A DNA stretch of 64,000 nucleotides from Candidatus Villigracilaceae bacterium (GCA_026645935.1 JAPKMP010000018.1:26268-90267), one strand, 5' to 3'. Positions 50,705 through 60,866 are shown, counted from the stretch's first letter. The notes: generated by a model from the letters alone, not told the origin. Numbers and translations are program-made.

Positions 50705-53266
50705 TCAACGCGGTTCCGGTAATGGACACTGCAAGGGTGCGCTTGGGGAGCGGGTATAAACATATCCTTCTCCCGATAAAACGAACACTGCCACAGAATC
50801 GATATAGGGCGCGTAATAATTTGTATTCCAACATCCAATCGCAATCACATCTTCAGCGTGAAAGGAGAATGGTGGCGGGTCGCCGGGAATGACCACCCCC
50901 TCCGGCATCGGGTTGTCCGGTCCGATCAGGGTAAGGACGAGACGTTGATAATCCAGGAAGCGGTAATAGGTGCTCCGATCCGGTTCGCCTTCTCCCGTGC
51001 GATAGTAACGCGGATAAAGCGCGCGCCCTTCGCTAATCATCGCATTGGGCTGGGCAAGGAACGCCGTCAGTTCCTGACGTGAAAAATCCGTTTGCTGCAA
51101 AAGTCCGGACTCTTCCAACATAACTAAAATCTCCCCAGGCTCCCGGGCTTGATAGCGCGGGTTGGCAAAAGCCTCGGAAAGTGGCAAAAGCGAACCGACG
51201 ACAAGAATGGATAAAAAGGTTGGAAGGAGCTTGATATAGTTTTCCTTTGAAATTATCGGGAAGAGTGTTCCCTGCAAACGGATTTGTTCGGAAGTTTTCA
51301 GGAATCCCGCCGCTCTCAACACCCAAGTCACTAATTGCAATCCGCCCGCGATATAAAAAAGGCAGACGATCCAGTCCACAGGGGCGATGTAACGACCGCC
51401 GGAAGTGAAACCGGCGGAATTGGCAAGTAGATATGCGATAAAGAGAAATACAGGCAAAAGTGAAAGAATTCTCACCCGTCCCCAGATCGATCCCAAACCC
51501 AGCGCGATCAATGCGAGATTGAAAACGATCATCAACGCTCCCCCGGCTCCAATCTGCCCTTCGCTCCAACTCTTCTTCCAGTATGGCGTATCGGCTTTGA
51601 CGGTGTTCCATAAGTCATCAAAGGTCAATGAGGATGGAAGAGAGACGAGGGAGGTGACCACGTTATGAACCAGGTGATTTGCAATGGAACAAGGCGCAGA
51701 ATCACAAAAAGGTTCTGTCGAAGATCGCAGCGCGCGTTGGCGGGAAAATCCGCGCATGGATTCGGAGACGCGCGAGGATATTTGAGAAGGGATATACGCA
51801 TCCGCATCCAACCCGTATCGATGGCGGAGGATGACCATAAGACGGGAATAGTACGACGAATACATCGGAATCCCTTTCGATTGGTTCCGAATTTCCCATG
51901 GCAGCGTGACCGCGAACAACCCAAACGCGATCAGAAGCCCTGTCAGCACAAATCCCTTCCAGCGAATTTTCATGGCGAAGGGAATAAAGATCAGCGCGGC
52001 AGGCAACAAGGAAATGGCGTGCGTGCGCACCATGAGCGCAAACCCAAAGACGGCACCCATCCATCCGAGCAATCCCAGCCGCGACGGATCTCTGATCCAT
52101 TTCAAAAGAAGAAGGAGGAAGAGCGAAATCAGGATCGCTGCAGGAAAATCCGTCAACATCATTTTCGGGCTGGCAGTATCGATCCATTTTGCGGCGATGA
52201 CAGCGGTCATTCCCCGCAGGGCGATCAACGCGCCAGCGGTAATTCCAAGCGGCCGGCTGTGCAATTCCACCCCGATCAAATAGACAACCGCCGGCAACAC
52301 TGCAAACAACGCCGCCTGGGCGGTCATCAAGTTTTCAAAATCCTGCCCGAAAGCCATGTGAAGGTATGCAAGGAAAATGCTGTATAAAGACCGTTCGAAG
52401 AACTGCCCGTTGAACAATCCCTGCCCGATCAGCAGGTATTGTGCGCCCTGGTCGAATGTCGCGCCGTCTGAATAGGGATAAATCACGTTATCTGCCGTGT
52501 CAGGCATGAAATAATTCGGGTGGAGAGGTTCCCGCGACCATAGCCATGCAGCCATCAGCCAAAGGATAATAAAGATGACCACATCGATCCCCCTTTTATC
52601 GAGGAACCGGGTTTTACCTTCGATCCATAAAAATACCGCCCCGATCAGCAGGCAGAACAATACCTGCAATCCGAGCACGGGCACCCCTGCGCCGTACCAA
52701 TAATCTGCCGGGTAATTGATGCCGATGCCGGTGAAGGAAACAAGTCCGCCCATAAAAACAAAAAACAAAAAAAGGATGAGTGCGACTCGCAAAATGATCC
52801 GCGTTGAGTCTTTGGTATTTGTGGATTCATTTCTTCTTTCGATAAGGAGAATCGCGCTCGTGACTGCGCCGCTCACTGCCAGCCAGCCGATGATGGGAGC
52901 CAACCTTTGAACGTATCCCGCCAAAGCGCCAAGCCGGTAGGAGGGCATGAACAGGAGAATCCAGCCTGCAAAGAAGACGGCAAGCGAAAGGAAAAATATC
53001 GAATCGCTTATCCCTCCACGGGCAGAAACACCCAACCACAGGCGTTGGGAAAGATCGGGTTGGCGAAACAGGCGCAAAGTCAGGTTAAGAAGCGCGGCTC
53101 CGGGAATTAGAATCCCAGCCGCAAGAAGAATCCGCTCAAGGGAGTATCCAAGAAAGACCGCGTTCTTCGGATCTGAGGGGGATGCGAGCAACACAACAAG
53201 TGTGATGAATGCACCAAGGGAAAGGAAAAGCCCGTAGGCGGGGAGTCTTTTTTGAGGTTGAAGCAT
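50705..53266 (-). CDS. Large membrane glycosyltransferase-like protein
   Basis: 853 residues from the ATG at 53266; the frame extends 15 codons more but would overlap the upstream gene. More than 15 membrane segments. The PDTADNVIYPYSDGATFDQGAQY stretch (about 255-277) and HPNYFMPDTADN recall PMT-like proteins. The soluble C-terminal part (about 700-853) has TDFSRQELTAFLAQPNAMI. Likely part of the surface polysaccharide locus: it follows the WecA/MraY-like gene by eight bases. Substrate not recognised. Confidence 0.8.
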   Translation of the reverse strand: MLQPQKRLPAYGLFLSLGAFITLVVLLASPSDPKNAVFLGYSLERILLAAGILIPGAALLNLTLRLFRQPDLSQRLWLGVSARGGISDSIFFLSLAVFFAGWILLFMPSYRLGALAGYVQRLAPIIGWLAVSGAVTSAILLIERRNESTNTKDSTRIILRVALILFLFFVFMGGLVSFTGIGINYPADYWYGAGVPVLGLQVLFCLLIGAVFLWIEGKTRFLDKRGIDVVIFIILWLMAAWLWSREPLHPNYFMPDTADNVIYPYSDGATFDQGAQYLLIGQGLFNGQFFERSLYSIFLAYLHMAFGQDFENLMTAQAALFAVLPAVVYLIGVELHSRPLGITAGALIALRGMTAVIAAKWIDTASPKMMLTDFPAAILISLFLLLLLKWIRDPSRLGLLGWMGAVFGFALMVRTHAISLLPAALIFIPFAMKIRWKGFVLTGLLIAFGLFAVTLPWEIRNQSKGIPMYSSYYSRLMVILRHRYGLDADAYIPSQISSRVSESMRGFSRQRALRSSTEPFCDSAPCSIANHLVHNVVTSLVSLPSSLTFDDLWNTVKADTPYWKKSWSEGQIGAGGALMIVFNLALIALGLGSIWGRVRILSLLPVFLFIAYLLANSAGFTSGGRYIAPVDWIVCLFYIAGGLQLVTWVLRAAGFLKTSEQIRLQGTLFPIISKENYIKLLPTFLSILVVGSLLPLSEAFANPRYQAREPGEILVMLEESGLLQQTDFSRQELTAFLAQPNAMISEGRALYPRYYRTGEGEPDRSTYYRFLDYQRLVLTLIGPDNPMPEGVVIPGDPPPFSFHAEDVIAIGCWNTNYYAPYIDSVAVFVLSGEGYVYTRSPSAPLQCPLPEPR

Positions 53267-53274
53267 GGAGAAAC

Positions 53275-54318
53275 CTAATCGCTGTCCAGTGCGGGCTTGC
53301 GCTCGAGCCAAAGAAGGAATGCAATGCCGCCAACAATTGCAAGGAAAAATAGAATCAATGCGACCCAGGGCTTGAGATAAAAGGTGAGGAAGGCGAAACC
53401 ACCAACGGTAAGAGCCATAAGATGAACGCCAAGCACAGCGTAACGCGGTTGGACGCCAAGCACGATGAAACGATGGTAGGTATGGTCGCGCCTGCCTGTC
53501 CCGACGGGCTGTTGCCTGCGCAAACGGGAAAGCACCACTAGCGTTGTATCGAAGATGGGAACTCCCAACAACATGATCGGGACGATCCAGGACGATTCGG
53601 GGCTTCTGTCCAATGGATTATAAAGGATGCCGAAGGAGGCGAGAAGAAACCCGATCGATTGCGCCCCGGAATCGCCGAGGAAGAACCTCACCGCAATGGC
53701 GTTCCAGAAATACAAACCAATGCAAATACCCAGCAAACCCGCCGCCATCAGGGCGAGAGCCGGTTGTTCTGCAAGACTCGCCGCCCCCATGAAAAATCCC
53801 GATGCAATGACTCCAAGCCCGGCAACAATGCCGTCCATACTGTCGATCAGGTTCATGGCATTGGTGATGCCGACCAGCCAAAAAAGCGTGATCAAGATGT
53901 TGAGCAATTGAGAGGTTACCGGGGAAACAACGATTGGGTCAGACAGCACAGTCACAAAACGGACCTGAACACCGAAGGAGATCAATATCCCCGAGGCGAT
54001 CAATTGTCCAATCAGTTTGGGACCCGCGGATAAGCCTTTGTAATCGTCCCAAAGCCCGAACACGAACACCGCGAACGTCCCGATAGATACCGCCAGCATT
54101 TCACGGCTGAGAGAATCGCGAAAAAATACGGTCAATATCAAAAGGACGATGATCAACAAAATCCCACCCGCAAGGGGCATAGAGCGTGCGTGTTGTTTAT
54201 GAGGCGCGGAGCCGGGAACATCCATGATACCCAGGCGCATGGCAAGAATCGAGGCGGGAATACCCAGCACGAGAGTCAACGCCAGACTGATGATTCCAAA
54301 AAGGAGGGGAATGCTCAT
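53275..54318 (-). CDS. WecA/MraY-family polyprenyl-phosphate sugar-1-phosphate transferase
   Basis: 347 residues with about 10-11 membrane segments. Family motifs are MPLAGGILL, FGLWDDYKGLSAGPK (Asp-Asp), NAMNLIDSMDGIVAG, FFLGDSGAQSIGF and the C-terminal RRDHTYHRFI. It transfers a HexNAc-1-phosphate to undecaprenyl phosphate and so starts a cell-surface glycan. It stands at the head of the glycan locus and upstream of the 853-residue glycosyltransferase. Confidence 0.92.
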   Translation of the reverse strand: MSIPLLFGIISLALTLVLGIPASILAMRLGIMDVPGSAPHKQHARSMPLAGGILLIIVLLILTVFFRDSLSREMLAVSIGTFAVFVFGLWDDYKGLSAGPKLIGQLIASGILISFGVQVRFVTVLSDPIVVSPVTSQLLNILITLFWLVGITNAMNLIDSMDGIVAGLGVIASGFFMGAASLAEQPALALMAAGLLGICIGLYFWNAIAVRFFLGDSGAQSIGFLLASFGILYNPLDRSPESSWIVPIMLLGVPIFDTTLVVLSRLRRQQPVGTGRRDHTYHRFIVLGVQPRYAVLGVHLMALTVGGFAFLTFYLKPWVALILFFLAIVGGIAFLLWLERKPALDSD

Positions 54319-54395
54319 ATCGTCGTGAAATTCCAGGTGAGCTTGCGGCTTTTAGTTTATCAGAGTTTTCCCAACCTTCGACAGGATACCCAGCC

Positions 54396-55178
54396 CTAAG
54401 TATCTAAACCCCGCGAAAAGCGTCGAATTTGCCGGTACACCGGAGAAAAAAAGAATCGCAGGGCACTGTGGGAATGCAGATAGAGATAATACAACTTTCG
54501 ACGGCTGGTCCGCTGCGCATCATGCCGGACCCGGATGTTGGAATCCACCATGATCTTCATCCCTCGCAGCCGCGCGCGGGAGCAAAAATCCACGTCTTCG
54601 AGGTAGAGGAAGAATTTTTCGTCCATGCCGCCCAGTTGGCGGTAGGTTTCGGACCGCACCAGCCAGAACATGCCTGCGATCCAATCCGGATGAATCATCC
54701 CATTTGAATTTGGGAGAAAAGGCTTGAAGGAATAACCGGGTAAACGGCGGCGAATCAGTTCGAAGGGAGTCGGGAGCGCGCGGTAAGAATCTTGCACCGC
54801 TCCAGTCTCGTCCACGATCTGCGGTGCGATCAAATCCGCGTTATGGGTCAACATGCTTTTCAGCAAATCGGCGAAGATGGGTTTTTGAAAGACAAGGTCG
54901 GGATTGAGGATAACAAAATATTCGCCCTGGGCTTGTTCGAAGGCGCGATTGTGGTTTTCGGCAAATCCCAATCGACGCTCGTTTCGTAACATAGTGAGGG
55001 ACGCCCAGGGAATGGGATCGAAATCCGGAAGGTCGTTTTTCAAGTTGTCAGTAACGAGCACTTGAAAGCGCGTTTGCGTATCCGGCTCGTGCACGCGAAT
55101 ACTTTCTAGCAGGCGGAAGGTCTTGCCGGCATCCCCATGGCTGACGATGGAGAGGGTAAAAATTGGAGCGCGGTTCAT
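54396..55178 (-). CDS. GT2 family glycosyltransferase
   Basis: 260 residues. The GT-A fold is shown by SIVSHGDAGKTFRLLESIRV (8-27), VTDNL, LGFAENHNRAFEQAQGEYFVILNPDLVF (the DxD-like NPDLV site), IAGMFWLVRSETYRQLGGMDEKFFLYLEDVDFCSRARL. The last part is typical of rhamnosyl- and related transferases. Start overlaps the stop of the upstream GT2 gene (ATGA). A catalyst for surface glycan assembly. Confidence 0.9.
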   Translation of the reverse strand: MNRAPIFTLSIVSHGDAGKTFRLLESIRVHEPDTQTRFQVLVTDNLKNDLPDFDPIPWASLTMLRNERRLGFAENHNRAFEQAQGEYFVILNPDLVFQKPIFADLLKSMLTHNADLIAPQIVDETGAVQDSYRALPTPFELIRRRLPGYSFKPFLPNSNGMIHPDWIAGMFWLVRSETYRQLGGMDEKFFLYLEDVDFCSRARLRGMKIMVDSNIRVRHDAQRTSRRKLYYLYLHSHSALRFFFSPVYRQIRRFSRGLDT

Positions 55179-56176
55179 GGTTTTCGAGTCCGCTTGATGA
55201 ATTCCCGATAGGGTTCGAACAACCCTATCGACATTACACGAAGCAATTCGGTTGGTTTAACTTTTCCATTCTTTTGAATTTTCTTTCGTTTCACTAACAT
55301 TTTAGGTGCGCCTCGAATCGCATCAAAGATTGCGCTCCAGATCGCCCTGCCTTGTCCGCGCAGGGTGATGTAAAAAGCGAAGAACAACATGGTTGCAACA
55401 TGAAGCGGGAGCAGCAACCAAAACCAGGGATTGGGCATGTCCTTGATGAAAGTCCACATAAGATTGCGATATCCGTAATAGACGGAAAAATCGCTTCGCC
55501 TGCCGGTGTGTGCGCTTCCCACGTGACGGACAACTGCATTGGGTACATACCGACACTTCCCTCCGTTCAGGCGAAGACGGAAACCAAGGTCGATATCTTC
55601 AAAGTAGGAGAAGTAATCCTCATCAAAGCCGCCCGCCTTCAAGAATTCCTCACGCGAATACATTGCGGCGGCGGCGCACGGACTGAAAATTTCCTTCGCT
55701 TCGAGTCCGAATCGGTTTGCCGGAAGGTTATAATGATTCCTCCAAGCTAGTCCGCTAATGTGATAGGCATCTCCTGCCCCATCCAGGAGATTTGGCGAAT
55801 CATATTGAAGCTGGCGGGAGGAAAAGGCAATATACCCCGGATTCTCCTCCGCGGCGCGAATGAGACTTGCCAACCAATCCGGTTCCGGGTAGGCATCGGC
55901 ATTTAGGAGGACGATCCATTTTCCGCGAGCGAGACGCACGCCAATATTGTTTCCTACTGTAAATCCTTTATTCCCGCCCAGACGTTCAACGAAGAGGGGA
56001 AAATCTTTCCAGCGGTCTTCAATCCCGTCAAGCGACCCGTCCGTGGAGCCATTATCCACAAGGACGATTTCAAAGTCCCGCCTTGTTTGCTTCAAGAGAG
56101 CAGAACGGCATTGTTCCAGGTGACCGCCGCTGTTCCAAACGACAATGATGATGGTTGCGGACGGGATGGGCGGCAT
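55175..56176 (-). CDS. GT2 family glycosyltransferase with C-terminal membrane segment
   Basis: 333 residues from the ATG at 56176, chosen because a TATAAT box ends six bases upstream. GT2 fold: IIIVVWNSGGHLEQC, VLVDNGSTDGS, LNADAYPEPDWL (DxD-like), KAGGFDEDYFSYFEDIDLGFRLRL. One membrane segment lies near the C-terminus (FWLLLPLHVATMLFFAF). It is co-translated with the next GT2. Confidence 0.9.
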   Translation of the reverse strand: MPPIPSATIIIVVWNSGGHLEQCRSALLKQTRRDFEIVLVDNGSTDGSLDGIEDRWKDFPLFVERLGGNKGFTVGNNIGVRLARGKWIVLLNADAYPEPDWLASLIRAAEENPGYIAFSSRQLQYDSPNLLDGAGDAYHISGLAWRNHYNLPANRFGLEAKEIFSPCAAAAMYSREEFLKAGGFDEDYFSYFEDIDLGFRLRLNGGKCRYVPNAVVRHVGSAHTGRRSDFSVYYGYRNLMWTFIKDMPNPWFWLLLPLHVATMLFFAFYITLRGQGRAIWSAIFDAIRGAPKMLVKRKKIQKNGKVKPTELLRVMSIGLFEPYREFIKRTRKP

Positions 56177-56182
56177 GATCAT

Positions 56183-56188
56183 ATTATA
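56183..56188 (-). promoter_or_regulatory. -10 box of the 55175-56176 gene, leaderless type
   Basis: TTATAAT on the minus strand ends six bases before the ATG at 56176. The ATG directly after the hexamer is too close to serve. Confidence 0.45.
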
Positions 56189-56202
56189 AATGGACAGACG
56201 AA

Positions 56203-56230
56203 ACCGGGGCGGCAAGTCCGCCGCCCCGGT
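56203..56230 (-). terminator. Strong hairpin after the GT4 gene
   Basis: Perfect arms ACCGGGGCGGC and GCCGCCCCGGT with a 6-base loop. On the minus strand TTTCGTCT follows. It ends the GT4 transcript and lies just before the next promoter. Confidence 0.8.
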
Positions 56231-56260
56231 AAGGGATCATTCAGTGGGATAACAATGTAT

Positions 56261-57580
56261 TTAGTTCAATGCTAAACCCAGAAGTATTCCCGCCTGTCTT
56301 CTTCTTGAATACTGAAAAACATCCGGGTCTTCTTGGAGCACGTTAAGCAGTCGGGCCGGAACCAAATCACTTTTTTGGGCTTTCATCAATGCAACGATAT
56401 ATTGAGCGATCAAGTCAACTCGAATACCGAATGATTCTCCCCGTTCGGTCTCCTTCAACACCACACCTACGGAGTCGTCCACTCCACTCCCTACAGACAA
56501 AATCGGCGGACCTGCGAACAAATACTCGAACAACTTGCCGGTTAGGATGCCGTGCAGATTTTTAGACTCGAATTCCAAAAATAAGAGCGCATCCGCATCC
56601 CTTTGGAAATGCAATGATTGCTGGCGGGGAAGGAAGCCGCCATACTGGACATATTCAGAAATATTGAATTTATTTGCCAGCGGAGTCATATCCGCATTGT
56701 TCCCATAAAAAATGACTTGTAGATGCTCTGGTGTGATTTGCTCTTGGCCCTTTAAACGGGCGATGGCTTCGAAAAGCGGAGAGGGGTCCTGCCAGCCAGT
56801 GTAGATTGAGCCAGTATATACGATGCGGAAGACGCCATCATCGGGGTAGGCTTTTTCCGGTGGAAGACTTTCATAATCTTCGGGGTCGAATCCGTTGTAA
56901 ATGACCGAGACTTTGTCACCGTATCGGTTTCGCAGAATCCCAGCGAGCGGTTCGGAGACGGTGGTGATGAAATCGGCTTTTTTCATCCAGAGGCGTTCGT
57001 AATACCTTTCTATAAGCGTAAAAGGAAAAAACCCAGAATATAAATGATTGCCGATCCAGATGTCGCGCCAGTCCGCTATCCATTTTTTTGCCAGTTTCTT
57101 TTTGCGCAGGCGATATGCGATCTGATGGACCGGATACGGCCAGGCAGTGCTTACCACCAAATCCCATTGCTCGTTTGCAACAGTGCGAAAAGCCGGAGTT
57201 ACCCAAAGATCTGTGAGGTCGGGCATGCGGCAAAAATTTAGTATGCCGAATTTTCTTTGCAGATATTGAATCAGTTTATTAAACATGCCCAGAAGCGAAG
57301 ACAATAAAGTCGCTTTGAAAACGTTTTGAGATGCGGCGACCTTGGCTGTATTTCCTTTCCCAAACGTGCCTCGCAGCCGGTTGAAGAATGGCATTTCCAC
57401 TTCGCGGACTTCAAAACCCGTGAACGGATAAATTGTATTCGTGGGGTGGTCGTACTTTCGCGTTGTTAGCACAGTGACATTATGACCGGCGCGCGACCAA
57501 TATTTTGCCCATGAGTATGGGCGAAGTGAAGCAACAGAATTTTGCGGCGGGAAATATACGGCAATGATCAGGATCTTCAT
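56261..57580 (-). CDS. GT4 family glycosyltransferase
   Basis: 439 residues, GT-B fold. N-terminal part: VYFPPQNSVASLRPYSWAKYWSRAGHNVTVLT; middle: SVIYNGFDPEDYESLPPEK; C-terminal: RIVYTGSIYTGWQDPSPLFEAI and LTGKLFEYLFAGPPILSVGSG, where the donor binds. Retaining transferase in polysaccharide assembly. It starts two bases after the asparagine synthase-like gene's stop, so the pair is coupled. Confidence 0.9.
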   Translation of the reverse strand: MKILIIAVYFPPQNSVASLRPYSWAKYWSRAGHNVTVLTTRKYDHPTNTIYPFTGFEVREVEMPFFNRLRGTFGKGNTAKVAASQNVFKATLLSSLLGMFNKLIQYLQRKFGILNFCRMPDLTDLWVTPAFRTVANEQWDLVVSTAWPYPVHQIAYRLRKKKLAKKWIADWRDIWIGNHLYSGFFPFTLIERYYERLWMKKADFITTVSEPLAGILRNRYGDKVSVIYNGFDPEDYESLPPEKAYPDDGVFRIVYTGSIYTGWQDPSPLFEAIARLKGQEQITPEHLQVIFYGNNADMTPLANKFNISEYVQYGGFLPRQQSLHFQRDADALLFLEFESKNLHGILTGKLFEYLFAGPPILSVGSGVDDSVGVVLKETERGESFGIRVDLIAQYIVALMKAQKSDLVPARLLNVLQEDPDVFQYSRRRQAGILLGLALN

Positions 57581-57581
57581 G

Positions 57582-59519
57582 TTAATCGATCACGGGGTCG
57601 AACAGGTCCAGCCAGCGACAGAAATTAAGAAACCGCCAGGTCTGCTGGGTGAAGGGGGTCTGTCCGTTCAATACCCGGCACATTGATTCACGAATCAGCT
57701 CAGGACGAAGGAAGCGCACACGTTCCGCGCTTTGGAGCCAGCTGAGAGTTTTTTCTCCAACAACCTTCAACCAGTTTGCCTCAGGCGTGGCAAACCCTAT
57801 CTTGTCTTTTCGGTCGAGAACGGCGTCTGGCACGATACCGCGCATCGCTTTTCGGAGAAGGTGCTTTGTCTCACCTTGTTGAGATACCAAATAATGTTCC
57901 GGCAGGCTAAGTAAAAATTCAGCCAAATCATGCGTTAGGAATGGAACGCGGCTCTCAATGCTCCACCGCATGGAATTCCTATCGCCGTGGCGTAACAGTG
58001 CGCCCAAGCCCTTCCCTGTGAGTGCTTCGCGAAGCGACTCAGCTAAACGGCGTCCGCGGGTACCGGGTTGGTGAGACCAGGTTCCAGTCCCGTTTTGAAG
58101 CGCGGGATTTTGAATCCCGAGGTCATTCAATACTTTTTGATCGATCCATCCCATTGCCGGATTCCGTCTAAGACTCCGCTCTAACCTTGTCACCCCATTT
58201 GGTAGAATCTGTCGAAGCGCAGTGCGCAAACTGTATCCCAAACTTCTTCCGGGCCATTGCGACCAGCCCTGAACGAATTCGATAAGTTTTCCGAATTCGC
58301 CGCGCTCAATCATGCTGAGCATGCGTGAATCATGGTAACCATGATACCCGGCAAGAAGTTCATCGGCTCCCTGCCCATCAAGTGTGACGATAATACCGTG
58401 TTCTTTGGCAAGTTTGAAAACGCGGTACTGCGCGTAAATGCTGGTGCCGCCGAACGGCTCTCCCTGCGTGAAGATCAAATCATCGAGATCATTTGCGATG
58501 TCATCCGGTTCGATGACGACTTTGTGGGCGATGGCGCCAATGCGGGAATTGATAAGATCAATCCATGATTCTTCATCCACAGATGAACCGCGGGCAACGA
58601 AACTGAAGGTTTGAATGGGAAAGTCCGGTTCTTGCTTGCGGATGGCGCATACGACAGCCGATGAGTCGATTCCGCCGGAAAGCGCTGCGCCTAGGGGTAC
58701 ATCGCTGCGCAGATGCAGGCGGATGTTTTCAAGGAACATCTCGCGCAAAATTTCTGCGGCTTGCTCAAAAGTCAGGTCTGTGCGTTCTTCGATATTGGGA
58801 TACCACCACCGCTTTGCAGTTTGTGGAGCTGGTGTTATTCCTCCCTTCAATGCCTGGGAGAACTCTCCGAGATTGAATTCAATTAAATATCCCGGCGGCA
58901 ACTGTGAAATGCCTTCGAAAAAAGTTTTCTCATCGGTGTCGTATCGGTCATGCAGCAGATATTTGATTGCTTGTTCGTGATTTAATCGAGGTTTGCGCGG
59001 GATGAGTTTCAGAAGCGGGTGCAACTCGGACGCAATGATCAGACTGCGGTTATTGAGATGATAAAAGAGCGGTTTGATGCCAAACGCGTCCCGGACACAA
59101 GTCAGCGTTTTGTTCTGCCGATCAAGTATGAGGAAGGCGAACATTCCGCGCAGTTTAGCGAGGCAATCTGCGCCCCAGAGTTTCCAACAGGCAAGCAGGA
59201 CTTCGGTATCTGAATTCGTTTGGATTGGAATGCCCTGATGTTCCAATTCGCGGCGCAATTCTTTATAGTTGTATATTTCGCCGTTGAAGATCATCGAGAA
59301 ACGTCCGTCACTACTGTGTTTGGGCTGTCTCCCGCCTGGTGAAAGGTCGATGATGGAGAGCCGTGCATGACCGAAGACAAGGGTGCCACCGGCAACTTGA
59401 TATTGTTCGAGATTCTGTTCATCAGGCCCACGATGGCGAAGACCGTTAAGAGCAAGATCTATACACCGATTAAAACCAGGTGTTAGATTAATAGTATATG
59501 CAGCAAGAATGCCGCACAT
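57582..59519 (-). CDS. asnB: Asparagine synthase-like protein (glutamine-hydrolysing)
   Basis: 645 residues. N-terminal class II glutaminase with nucleophile Cys2 (MCGILAAYT), RHRGPDEQN, and DGRFSMIFNGEIYNYKELR. C-terminal synthetase with ATP loop PLGAALSGGIDSSAV. True AsnB makes asparagine; in glycan loci such proteins often amidate a sugar acid instead. The neighbour genes are glycosyltransferases, so a role in glycan modification is likely. RBS AGGAAAG precedes the ATG. Confidence 0.9.
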   Translation of the reverse strand: MCGILAAYTINLTPGFNRCIDLALNGLRHRGPDEQNLEQYQVAGGTLVFGHARLSIIDLSPGGRQPKHSSDGRFSMIFNGEIYNYKELRRELEHQGIPIQTNSDTEVLLACWKLWGADCLAKLRGMFAFLILDRQNKTLTCVRDAFGIKPLFYHLNNRSLIIASELHPLLKLIPRKPRLNHEQAIKYLLHDRYDTDEKTFFEGISQLPPGYLIEFNLGEFSQALKGGITPAPQTAKRWWYPNIEERTDLTFEQAAEILREMFLENIRLHLRSDVPLGAALSGGIDSSAVVCAIRKQEPDFPIQTFSFVARGSSVDEESWIDLINSRIGAIAHKVVIEPDDIANDLDDLIFTQGEPFGGTSIYAQYRVFKLAKEHGIIVTLDGQGADELLAGYHGYHDSRMLSMIERGEFGKLIEFVQGWSQWPGRSLGYSLRTALRQILPNGVTRLERSLRRNPAMGWIDQKVLNDLGIQNPALQNGTGTWSHQPGTRGRRLAESLREALTGKGLGALLRHGDRNSMRWSIESRVPFLTHDLAEFLLSLPEHYLVSQQGETKHLLRKAMRGIVPDAVLDRKDKIGFATPEANWLKVVGEKTLSWLQSAERVRFLRPELIRESMCRVLNGQTPFTQQTWRFLNFCRWLDLFDPVID

Positions 59520-59706
59520 TTAGACATCTTTCCTATCAGATATACCTTGAAAAGTGTCAACAAGGCAAATTGTTTTGTTTTGAGAAAAATATATTAAAAA
59601 ATCGATTATTATAATATTTGTGTAGGTTTTCAAATCAGATATTCCCCCTTTATTATCGAGGGTTTTATATAATTTACTAATTAAAAATGATAAAACCACT
59701 TTGATC
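59520..59706. other. AT-rich intergenic gap
   Basis: A 187-base gap with AT-rich runs (AATATATTAAAAAATCGATTATTATAAT and ATAATTTACTAATTAAAAATGATAAAA in short pieces). No gene or clear hairpin seen. It marks the left border of the AT-richer end of the window. Confidence 0.5.
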
Positions 59707-60765
59707 TCAGCTTGAAATAGATTGCTGCTTCATTAGTAAATCGTGAGTTGAAATCGCATGTTGAATAATTTCCTTATTATCCATTGTCCATTTCACAGTG
59801 CGGCGAAGCCCGTCTTCAATTGAAATAACAGCTTCAAATTTCAATTGGTCGCGTGATTTTTCCGTAGAACCAAAACGCTTGCCGGACCTATCCCAATCTC
59901 GGGCAGGTCGCAAGTCCACAGGTGTCTGGTTTCCTGTAATTGCATTGATCATCCGGGCTAAATCGACAATAGACGTCTCAACCCCTGAAGCTAGGTTATA
60001 AGCTTCTCCCGGCTGCCCTTTTTCTGCACAGGCGATCAAACCACGAACAATATCTTCAACATATATAAAGTCACGGCTTGCATTCCCTCCATTATCAAGA
60101 GGCAATACCTCACCCTGAATGGACTTCCAAATAAAAGTAGGCGTAACATTACGCCATACCGTGTGATGTGTACCACGCCAACGTCCTGCACCTAGTATTT
60201 CCCGCGGACCATAGACATTTTGAAATCGCGCTTTCACAAAAGGTAATCCGTGACGTTGAAAGTAGTAGTTGCCATACATTTCCCCGATCAATTTAGAGAT
60301 AGAGTAGGGGCTGTCATGGAAAAGTGATACTGGAGCATCTTCGAGGGTGGGTCTGGCATGATCAAATGTCTTCTCAGCTACCGCACATCCAGCAGCCGCA
60401 TATACAACTTTTTTTATATCTTTAAAACCCTTTATATGTTCGAATAATTTCAAAGAGGTTAATGTGTTATTGTCATGATCTGCCAATGGATCGGCTATCG
60501 AGGATTGATTACCATGATAGCAAGCCAAATGAAAAACGATGTCAATATTTGTGGGCAGTGCATGCAAAATCTTGTCTTCTGTGATTGAGCCAAAAAGAAA
60601 CCGTAATCGCGGATCATTTGGAACATTATAGATATCTGATGAGAGAAGGTTATCAACAATCCATATCTCCCTTGGTTCTTTATGCTCTAGTAAGTAATGG
60701 GAAAGGTTACTGCCTACAAAACCCGCCCCGCCAACAATTAACATTCTTTTGTTTATTGTATCCAT
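59707..60765 (-). CDS. NAD-dependent sugar-nucleotide epimerase/dehydratase
   Basis: 352 residues, extended short-chain dehydrogenase fold. NAD-binding VGGAGFVGSNLSHYL (11-25), the catalytic Tyr-Lys pair SPYSISKLIGE, YFQRHGLPFVKARFQNVYGPRE, and ASRDFIYVEDIVRGLI. It likely makes an activated sugar for the surface glycan (UDP-glucose 4-epimerase or GDP-mannose dehydratase type). The DNA is AT-richer than the left part of the window. Confidence 0.9.
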   Translation of the reverse strand: MDTINKRMLIVGGAGFVGSNLSHYLLEHKEPREIWIVDNLLSSDIYNVPNDPRLRFLFGSITEDKILHALPTNIDIVFHLACYHGNQSSIADPLADHDNNTLTSLKLFEHIKGFKDIKKVVYAAAGCAVAEKTFDHARPTLEDAPVSLFHDSPYSISKLIGEMYGNYYFQRHGLPFVKARFQNVYGPREILGAGRWRGTHHTVWRNVTPTFIWKSIQGEVLPLDNGGNASRDFIYVEDIVRGLIACAEKGQPGEAYNLASGVETSIVDLARMINAITGNQTPVDLRPARDWDRSGKRFGSTEKSRDQLKFEAVISIEDGLRRTVKWTMDNKEIIQHAISTHDLLMKQQSISS

Positions 60766-60866
60766 TTTGCCTCTCGAAAAAGGGGATTTTCATGGTATTC
60801 GCAGATGAGTATCGCCATTAAAGAAACGTGCGGTTCAGCATTTCCTGCAATATCTGGCTTTTCAAA

